This document shows, one piece after another, positions 48,211 through 53,718 of a stretch of 53,718 nucleotides of DNA; position 1 is the stretch's first letter, and the number at the start of each line of letters is the position of its first letter. Source of the DNA: a virus; the IMG/VR virus record IMGVR_UViG_3300030380_002559, positions 1-53,718 of that record; one strand, given 5' to 3'. Made by a program: the position numbers and the translations under genes. The notes under the pieces were generated by a model that ran no database searches, had not been told where the DNA came from, and was given only the letters and a program-made list of their open reading frames with translations.

Positions 48211-49587
48211 TTAACCCACCGGTGTAGTAACTGTGTTGAATACATCCATATTAACAGGATTACCTGAACTTATAGTAGCTGGTATGCCAACATTGCAATC
48301 ACCACTACCCGTGTCGAAGTGAACCTGCCAGTCCTCATTATTGGTGGACCCACCTGTTTGCACTGTTGAAGTGACACCTGCTGCGATAGTTCTTGCTCCC
48401 CCTGTTGAATTAGATCCTAGTGTAAGGCTAGAAGAGCCGTTGTTCTTAAACGTAATACTCCTAGACGGCGTAGTATAATTAATTGTAACAGCATTGCTTT
48501 GGTCGCCGCCAGACGCCGTAAATACGTCACCAGAGTTAATTGTTCCGGTGTATGTTACGGATGCTGCTCGACTAGCGCCATCATTGTAAGTCGCGACTAC
48601 AGTGCCGTTTCTTTTAAGCACTACCGTAGGAGGATCATCGTTATTTGGGTCTGTGACAGTACCAATAACACTAACGAAAGAAATACCAGATGAGGATGGT
48701 GCGGTAGCAGAAGCTGTCGTTTGACCCCCGACCGAAGCAGTTTCTGTCCCCGCGTCAGCCTGACTTGTAACAGTTACTGCTATATCGCCAGCCGTTCCGC
48801 TGCCGCTGCCTGTCACATTATCGTAAGCGATTGTCCATTGGTTAGAAGTGCTGTTGTCTTTAACTAGACGGCTGTCTCCCGCAGCGTATACCTGAGAATT
48901 TGACCCAATTCTCGTGGAGTTAGATGTTAAAGTATATGTATCACCAGTGCTGTTGTTGTTTGTGAAGGTAATATCATATTCACTGCTGGCGGCTACCCGC
49001 GACGAAGACAGGGTTACAAAAGCACTATAATTCCCAGCGGTAGTTGTCATCGTAATGGTATTGCCAGCGCTAAAACTGCCCTGATATGAAAGGATGCTGG
49101 GGTGGTGACCATTTTGCCACGCCGGACCCTTAAAGTAAAAGAACGAGCCACCATAACTAGTTGAACTGCCACCGTTGACGCTTAATTGAAATCCGTTAAC
49201 AACCTGAATATTCGGCTCATCGCCGCTAAAATCAGTGTATCCGGCACCGCCCAAGGAAATTACACTGTCACCCGCAGCTACAGTGTAAGTGAGAGAAACC
49301 CCTTGATATGCGGTGGAGGTGGCATCTGATTCGCGAGTGGTAAAGCTACCGGGACTGCCGGTGTAAACCGTATAAGCTGTCTGAGCTATAGCAAAATCAT
49401 TTTTTGTGCCGGTTCCGGTAGTCGTGGTCGCAGTAGACGCCCCTGCAAAAGTAGAAGCTACTAAACTGCCACCACGAGTAAATTCAGAAAGAGACACAGG
49501 GTTACTGTCGCCATAAAAATCGCGTAAAGTTGAAAATGAAATTTCGCTACCCGCTCCGCCGCCTAAAAGGGGTGGGTTATTGCTCAT
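48211..49587 (-). CDS. Tail structural protein, Ser/Thr/Gly-rich
   Basis: 458 residues. NPPLLGGGAGSEISFSTLRD, then FYGDSNPVSLSEFTRGGSLV opens it; the NPVSLSEFxRGGSLV block is common to marine phage tail proteins that close the tail or carry fibres. The rest is beta-rich, low in charge and rich in Ser, Thr, Gly and Asn, with repeated ITFTNN and FKNNGSSSLTL segments. No enzymatic motif. Confidence 0.7.
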   Translation of the reverse strand: MSNNPPLLGGGAGSEISFSTLRDFYGDSNPVSLSEFTRGGSLVASTFAGASTATTTTGTGTKNDFAIAQTAYTVYTGSPGSFTTRESDATSTAYQGVSLTYTVAAGDSVISLGGAGYTDFSGDEPNIQVVNGFQLSVNGGSSTSYGGSFFYFKGPAWQNGHHPSILSYQGSFSAGNTITMTTTAGNYSAFVTLSSSRVAASSEYDITFTNNNSTGDTYTLTSNSTRIGSNSQVYAAGDSRLVKDNSTSNQWTIAYDNVTGSGSGTAGDIAVTVTSQADAGTETASVGGQTTASATAPSSSGISFVSVIGTVTDPNNDDPPTVVLKRNGTVVATYNDGASRAASVTYTGTINSGDVFTASGGDQSNAVTINYTTPSRSITFKNNGSSSLTLGSNSTGGARTIAAGVTSTVQTGGSTNNEDWQVHFDTGSGDCNVGIPATISSGNPVNMDVFNTVTTPVG

Positions 49588-50433
49588 TTACGCCACCGTA
49601 CCAAACGCTGTTATATCATCTTTAGCAATTACCACCCCGGTATCTTGTATGGCTAAAACCGCAGTGCCGTTGTATTTAAAAATCAAGTGATCATTAGAAT
49701 CTACTTCGATTGTCCAGTTGTTCGTAGTACCGTTAACTTGCAGATCAGAGGCAAGCTCTAACTTACCCGTCCCTTTTGCGGCCAGCTTTAGGTTGACGTT
49801 GGAATCACCCCCAGTAGCCGATATTTGCGGAGCGTTGCCTGTCGCGGCATTAGTAACGTCAATCTGATTTACGGCAGATGATGTGGTTTGGAAAATGATC
49901 TGCTCATTTCCATTCTCATCGCCAATGAAATGTGCATCGTCGAAAAGGACATTATTACTATTCGTGTCTAAATTACCGCCAAGCTGCGGAGCCGAATCAT
50001 TTACCAGAGCGCCAGTTAGACTTTTGAACTTCCCCGATCCTTCGCCGCCGTCACCTGTTACAGCTTGTGTAGAGCCTGCTGCAATCTCAACGCCAGTTGA
50101 GGCCGAGTAAGTCACGCCTTTGTAAATAACATGACACGCTGCGTCAGTTTCGTTTCTAATGGTATAAAACTTTTCTTGATCAGTTGGCGTTACACGCAAC
50201 TCAAAAGTTGAACCGGGGGTGCCGGTTAATATAATGACGGTATTTGCGCCATCGCTTGTTGCTCCGTCGGCAGTTTCCAAATCTCGACTGCCAGTAATAG
50301 CAAGGGATACCTGCCCGTGCAGAGCTTGATCGATAATATCAAAGTTGGTATTGGTGGTCGTACCCCAAGTACCCGCCTGTTCACCGGAACCGGGTTTTTC
50401 TATGCCGGTGTTTGTTGTATATGTAGAAGCCAT
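49588..50433 (-). CDS. Tail fibre or appendage protein
   Basis: 281 residues. TTNTGIEKPGSGEQAGTWGT, then TTNTNFDIIDQALHG opens the gene; GxEKPGxGEQxGxWGxTTNxNF is a well-known start of marine phage tail fibres. The middle has IGDENGNEQIIFQTTSS and the end NDHLIFKYNGTAVLAIQDTG, fibre-type beta units. Probably the first part of an attachment device, following the Ser/Thr-rich tail protein. Confidence 0.8.
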   Translation of the reverse strand: MASTYTTNTGIEKPGSGEQAGTWGTTTNTNFDIIDQALHGQVSLAITGSRDLETADGATSDGANTVIILTGTPGSTFELRVTPTDQEKFYTIRNETDAACHVIYKGVTYSASTGVEIAAGSTQAVTGDGGEGSGKFKSLTGALVNDSAPQLGGNLDTNSNNVLFDDAHFIGDENGNEQIIFQTTSSAVNQIDVTNAATGNAPQISATGGDSNVNLKLAAKGTGKLELASDLQVNGTTNNWTIEVDSNDHLIFKYNGTAVLAIQDTGVVIAKDDITAFGTVA

Positions 50434-51516
50434 TTAGTTTACCACTTCTGTCCAAGTTTCTGCGTCAGTGCTCGCATCCACATCTGCCCAAGTGTCGCCA
50501 CTATGCGTAATGCTTGTCCAAGACTCAGTTGTACCCGATGCACTGACATCTGTCCAAGTATCACCAGTATGCGTGATATTTGACCACGTTTCTACATCCT
50601 GACCTGCATCAACAGGAACAAACTTTAGTTCCCCTAATGCAGATTGTACCACTAAGAATACAATATCTAAAGTCCCTGCAATAATTAACCCGCCAAGAGC
50701 GCTTTGTGTGAAACCAAACTCTTGTTCAGACAAGGCAACCTGTATACGAGTGCCGATGCCAGTTTGCTCAAATAAGGCTGACAGTTCAGCGGCCTCGCTG
50801 CGAATACGAGCGCCTGCCGCTGCCTGCGTTGCGTTGAAAACTTGTGTAGATATTCCGGATCTGATTGCAACCGGCACTGCTGTCTGCGTGAAGATTGAGG
50901 ACACCGTAGAGATGCCAACAAGAACACCGACGCCAACAGATAGCGCAGATGACGTGCCTTCCATCGAAGATGTAGCTGGTTGAATGCGCGTGGGTACACT
51001 GGTCTGTTCAAACAACGCAGACAAAGAAGCTGAATCAACAAAAATTCCAACCGCATTTGTGGTTTGATCAAACGTCGAAGACAAGTTCGCTACCGACGAC
51101 CCCAGTAGAAGAGCATCCGTCGTCTTTACAAAATTAGCGGATTGACTAGAAATCCCAGAGAGGACGTTTATAGCATTTGCCGTTTGTGTGAAGTTTGCGC
51201 TCTGGGAAGTTGTTGCAGAAAGCAAACGCACTGCCGCAGATGTTTTAGTGAAATTTGCTTGCTGTGTGGAAGTGCCCACAAATATGCCTGCACCGGCGGC
51301 GGACTCTGTGAACGCGGAGCTTACAGTGGTATTTCCAACCAGAATGCCAACGCCAACATTAATGGCACTGGAGGTGCCGACCATCTGTGCAGATGCCGAC
51401 CCCAATACAATGCTGTCGCTAGTTTGTATAAAATTAGAAGAAAGCGTTGAGGCTCCGCCAGCAACCGCCCCCGCGTGTGCAAAAGATTCTTCCGCAAACG
51501 CGTTAACGGCAAACAT
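50434..51516 (-). CDS. Tail repeat protein with about thirteen 20-23 residue units
   Basis: 360 residues beginning MFAVNAFAEESFAHAGAVAG. Residues about 25-300 repeat a unit of 20-23 residues on the pattern (A/N)xxIxxGxSxxSANFxQTx, for instance NAINVLSGISSQSANFVKTT, NAVGIFVDSASLSALFEQTS and VPVAIRSGISTQVFNATQ. It is probably a beta-solenoid or a rigid shaft. The last 60 residues repeat a Trp unit (SITHTGDTWTDVSAS) two to three times. Stop and next start overlap. Host-binding shaft, inferred. Confidence 0.75.
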   Translation of the reverse strand: MFAVNAFAEESFAHAGAVAGGASTLSSNFIQTSDSIVLGSASAQMVGTSSAINVGVGILVGNTTVSSAFTESAAGAGIFVGTSTQQANFTKTSAAVRLLSATTSQSANFTQTANAINVLSGISSQSANFVKTTDALLLGSSVANLSSTFDQTTNAVGIFVDSASLSALFEQTSVPTRIQPATSSMEGTSSALSVGVGVLVGISTVSSIFTQTAVPVAIRSGISTQVFNATQAAAGARIRSEAAELSALFEQTGIGTRIQVALSEQEFGFTQSALGGLIIAGTLDIVFLVVQSALGELKFVPVDAGQDVETWSNITHTGDTWTDVSASGTTESWTSITHSGDTWADVDASTDAETWTEVVN

Positions 51517-51704
51517 CAGTCAGCGTCCTGAATTGTCAACTCACCGGCTGCGATCTGTCGTTGTATTTCTGCGCTTTCTTTATTGTCAGCATCATTAATA
51601 GGCACATACATCTCCACACCGTCAATGGTAGCTTTGATGCTGGAGTTAGTGCCATCAATAGGATGTGCAACATATTGTGCGCTTGTAATGTTCATCTCAC
51701 TCAT
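51516..51704 (-). CDS. Small tail-associated protein
   Basis: 62 residues. NITSAQYVAHPIDGTNSSIK, then ATIDGVEMYVPINDADN and IQRQIAAGELTIQDAD. This pattern (IDGVxMxVPxDxxNxxxxxI) is a small conserved module between tail fibre genes in marine phages. Overlaps the next gene by one base. Function not known; chaperone or connector possible. Confidence 0.7.
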   Translation of the reverse strand: MSEMNITSAQYVAHPIDGTNSSIKATIDGVEMYVPINDADNKESAEIQRQIAAGELTIQDAD

Positions 51705-51706
51705 GT

Positions 51707-52762
51707 CTATAACTCCGCAGTAATATCAAGCACCCCGGAATGTAAATAATAAATGGTGCCCGCAGAAGCACTGGTTTGGCTGCTCATTATGTAAAAGTTA
51801 TTTACGTTTTGATCGCCAAATTCAGGTGTTCCGCTGTAATATTGTCCACTTGTAAAAGATGTACTTATTGAAACAGATGGGGCGGCTCTCATAGTTACAG
51901 GCATGTTGTATTGAGTAAGGGGCCGCCCAGCATCTGAATTCCACCTTACAACAGGGTAAAAACTAAAAGCGCCAGTCCGAAAAAAATATCGTTTGCACTT
52001 CTGCAACTCATCTCCAAACGACCGATGCTCAAACGGCGTGGCCTGTTCGCCAAGTTCCCACTGCACTCCTGTTATTTCCCAAGTAGCATTTGTAGTGGTA
52101 GCCACTGCATTTGTGCCATGTCCATAGGCCAGCTTGCCCGTCTCATACCCACCCCAGCTAGTGTTGTTTACTGATGTAAAGTTGGAGCCAGCCGCCAAAA
52201 ACCAATCAATCATAATTGCATTGGTGTTGTCATCTACGATTGCCGCGAGAGTGTTCCCAGCAAAGGTGATTGTTTTGCGTTCCCAAGTATCAGCAGAGTT
52301 GATTGTGTAGGTTGACCCAATGATGTCATTACCGTCAGTCTGGTAGATCGCCACTGCAAAAGTGCCGGTTACCGACGACTTCACATAGAAACTAAGTGTT
52401 GTCGAAAGTGCGTTTGATGTGCCGTATTTTAGCTGTTGAAAATCTTGGCCTTCATAACGATTGATGATGTAGTAACTTTCATCGGCGGCTATTGCGCTTT
52501 CAGCGGTGGTAGTTTGGACCTTCAAAGAATTAGCAAAACCGGCTAGGTCGGTAACAGAATTTTGCGTCATAGTTACGCGCAACTCATCCTCATTGCCGAA
52601 AATTAAACTGTACCTGTCAACTGTGTAATAACCAGAGTCATGAAGGCCAGTGCTCGACGTACCCCGCTGCGCCACCTTCATCGCACCGTTGATAATCAGG
52701 TTCCTGTTCGACAACGCCGTCTGCGAACCAATCAGTGCGGCGAGTTCTGCGGCCTTACTCAT
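51707..52762 (-). CDS. Tail spike or fibre protein with carbohydrate-binding-type domain
   Basis: 351 residues. It opens SKAAELAALIGSQTALSNRN, then LIINGAMKVAQRGTSSTG. NRNLIINGxxxVxQRG followed by YYTVDRY is a widespread start of tail fibre or spike domains. The middle has TTLSFYVKSSVTGTFAVAIY and a WEITGVQWELGEQATPFEHR block, a jelly-roll type carbohydrate-binding layout. Probably the receptor-binding part. Confidence 0.8.
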   Translation of the reverse strand: MSKAAELAALIGSQTALSNRNLIINGAMKVAQRGTSSTGLHDSGYYTVDRYSLIFGNEDELRVTMTQNSVTDLAGFANSLKVQTTTAESAIAADESYYIINRYEGQDFQQLKYGTSNALSTTLSFYVKSSVTGTFAVAIYQTDGNDIIGSTYTINSADTWERKTITFAGNTLAAIVDDNTNAIMIDWFLAAGSNFTSVNNTSWGGYETGKLAYGHGTNAVATTTNATWEITGVQWELGEQATPFEHRSFGDELQKCKRYFFRTGAFSFYPVVRWNSDAGRPLTQYNMPVTMRAAPSVSISTSFTSGQYYSGTPEFGDQNVNNFYIMSSQTSASAGTIYYLHSGVLDITAEL

Positions 52763-53163
52763 GCGAGGTCTCCGTTTAAGGATGAGTATATAAATTCAAC
52801 GTCCGCGATTGTACTGGTGGTGTAATATATCTGCTGATGAAAAGAAGATGTTGTATTAGAAGTATTATAACTGTTTGCATTAAAACCTGTGGAATGCCAA
52901 CAACCGGACGGAGTGCCAGAACCACCCGCGCTTCCTGTAACAGCGTAATTCGCATCTGCGGTTGCGGATGTTAAGTTGGTTTGATATGCGCCAACCCCTT
53001 CATCTGCAATAGATGCAACATTAAACGACCCTCTTGTTGCAATAGTTCCAGTGCCATTGAAATTTATCCAAGCCTTTGCGGTGCCGTTGGACACCACAGA
53101 TGTAGCCACACTGTTGTTCCCGCTGGCATCTTTTAGAGTATTTACTCGCAGTTCACTAGCCAT
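52759..53163 (-). CDS. Tail fibre tip-like protein (copy 1)
   Basis: 134 residues from the ATG at 53163 (GGGGGATC ahead; MASELRVNTLKDASG). AKAWINFNGTGTIATRGSFN, then VASIADEGVGAYQTNL is a repeated phage domain with AKAWxxFNGTGT. The neighbour at 53163-53540 has the same domain, so the two are tandem relatives. Overlaps both neighbours. Probably an exchangeable adhesin tip. Confidence 0.75.
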   Translation of the reverse strand: MASELRVNTLKDASGNNSVATSVVSNGTAKAWINFNGTGTIATRGSFNVASIADEGVGAYQTNLTSATADANYAVTGSAGGSGTPSGCWHSTGFNANSYNTSNTTSSFHQQIYYTTSTIADVEFIYSSLNGDLA

Positions 53164-53540
53164 TATGTGAGATCCCCCATTGTGTGGAAACATAATTCAG
53201 GAAAATCATCTGCTGACACACCGTCACGAAATCCACGAATATTCTGACCGCCAGTGGATTTTGCGCGAAGTCCACAACTACGGTTGCCGCCAGCATTATC
53301 ACGTTCACCAGCGGCTCCTGTGCTTGCAAAACCTGCGTTATTCATGCTGTTAGTAAACGTCAAATTATACAAACCCGTGCCAGCATCCGTTAAGCCACTG
53401 ATGTTGAAGCTATCTGAAATGGCAACTGTACCTGTTCCATTAAACTCAACCCACGCCTTTGCTGCTTGTTGTTTTGTCAGTTCAACCGGTCCCGTACCCG
53501 CCTTGTCAGCAATCGTGTTTACATTCAATACGCTGGTCAT
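53163..53540 (-). CDS. Tail fibre tip-like protein (copy 2)
   Basis: 125 residues from the ATG at 53540 (GGAG eight bases ahead; MTSVLNVNTIADKAG). AKAWVEFNGTGTVAISDSFN, then ISGLTDAGTGLYNLTF aligns with the neighbour at 52759. The second half (CGLRAKSTGGQNIRGFRD) differs. The pair suggests a duplication followed by divergence of the outer part, as for host-range genes. Confidence 0.75.
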   Translation of the reverse strand: MTSVLNVNTIADKAGTGPVELTKQQAAKAWVEFNGTGTVAISDSFNISGLTDAGTGLYNLTFTNSMNNAGFASTGAAGERDNAGGNRSCGLRAKSTGGQNIRGFRDGVSADDFPELCFHTMGDLT

Positions 53541-53718
53541 ACGATGCTCCAATATCCGTTAACAATGACGGTAGCACTCTGCGTAATCGGCCCTGCCGAC
53601 ACACCGTTTTCGTCGCTGTCAATCGTAATGTCTGCGTTTATGGTCTGACCATTCAGACGGATGATGGAGTTGTTGCCCTTGAAGGGATAGCGCGTGTCGG
53701 ACTCGGACTTGGTGTAGC
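53537..53718 (-). CDS. Tail fibre C-terminal fragment, N-terminus outside the window
   Basis: 60 residues ending in a TGA at 53537-53539 that overlaps the next ATG. YTKSESDTRYPFKGNNSIIR, then LNGQTINADITIDSDENG and VSAGPITQSATVIVNGYW. DITIDSDENGVSAGPIT is the usual end of marine phage tail fibres. The frame is open to the right edge. It may be the missing end of the gene cut at position 1, but the frames do not join directly. Confidence 0.75.
   Translation of the reverse strand, partial: YTKSESDTRYPFKGNNSIIRLNGQTINADITIDSDENGVSAGPITQSATVIVNGYWSIV

Overview
The window looks like most of the genome of a lytic marine podovirus. In gene content and order it resembles the HMO-2011 type, the group named after a phage of the SAR116 alphaproteobacterium Puniceispirillum. 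The grounds are the family A DNA polymerase with the insertion style of that group, a P22-like portal, a Mu gpT-like capsid protein, a phage GroES, a string of tiny basic proteins beside the capsid genes, and the glycine-rich internal proteins typical of marine podoviruses. I see no integrase, RNA polymerase, tRNA, CRISPR array or insertion sequence. The host is inferred only as a marine, probably alphaproteobacterial, bacterium. This grouping rests on recognising sequence patterns by eye, not on any search.

Layout. Almost all genes lie on the minus strand, so transcription runs from high to low coordinates. The exception is a two-gene plus-strand unit at 34.9-36.6 kb (SNF2-type helicase and a helix-turn-helix protein). 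From 53.7 down to 36.6 kb lie tail fibre and appendage genes, tail proteins, four large internal or ejection-type proteins, small membrane proteins, a holin candidate and a T4-type endolysin. From 34.7 to 19.5 kb lie the replication and nucleotide genes: a coiled-coil protein, an SSB, an AEP-type primase, a UvrD-like helicase, a methyltransferase, a 5-hmdU DNA kinase helical-domain protein, a thymidylate-synthase-like protein, a small Nmad1-like protein and DNA polymerase. A run of small early genes follows, many behind palindromic AT-rich promoters. From 19.2 to 16.7 kb lie TerS, an overlapping PD-(D/E)XK nuclease, two paralogous winged-helix-like proteins and a membrane protein. From 16.5 to 1 kb lie a hypothetical protein, TerL, portal, GroES, scaffold, capsid, the basic mini-proteins, head-tail proteins and a truncated tail fibre. 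Both window ends cut tail fibre genes. The sequence may therefore be a circularly permuted genome opened inside one fibre gene, although the two ends do not join in frame as given.

How the genes work together. The most striking part is 26.67-29.62 kb. A methyltransferase, an HMUDK_hel (aGPT-Pplase) family protein, a thymidylate-synthase homologue of the phage hydroxymethylase type and an Nmad1-like protein are translationally coupled and lead directly into DNA polymerase. This strongly suggests that phage thymine is replaced, or modified after replication, by a derivative of 5-hydroxymethyluracil. The polymerase carries Leu where E. coli Pol I has Phe762.

Other structure the genes do not explain: a roughly 104-nt three-way-junction RNA candidate at 21.9 kb beside a 45-codon ORF; shared direct and inverted sequence words in the two intergenic regions that bracket the replication module (19.3-19.45 and 34.76-34.86 kb); tandem 11-bp palindromes at 19.36 kb; a family of TTACTATA...TATAGTA promoter palindromes; three paralogues of one winged-helix-like domain; and a virion protein ending in a cupredoxin-like domain with all four type 1 copper ligands.
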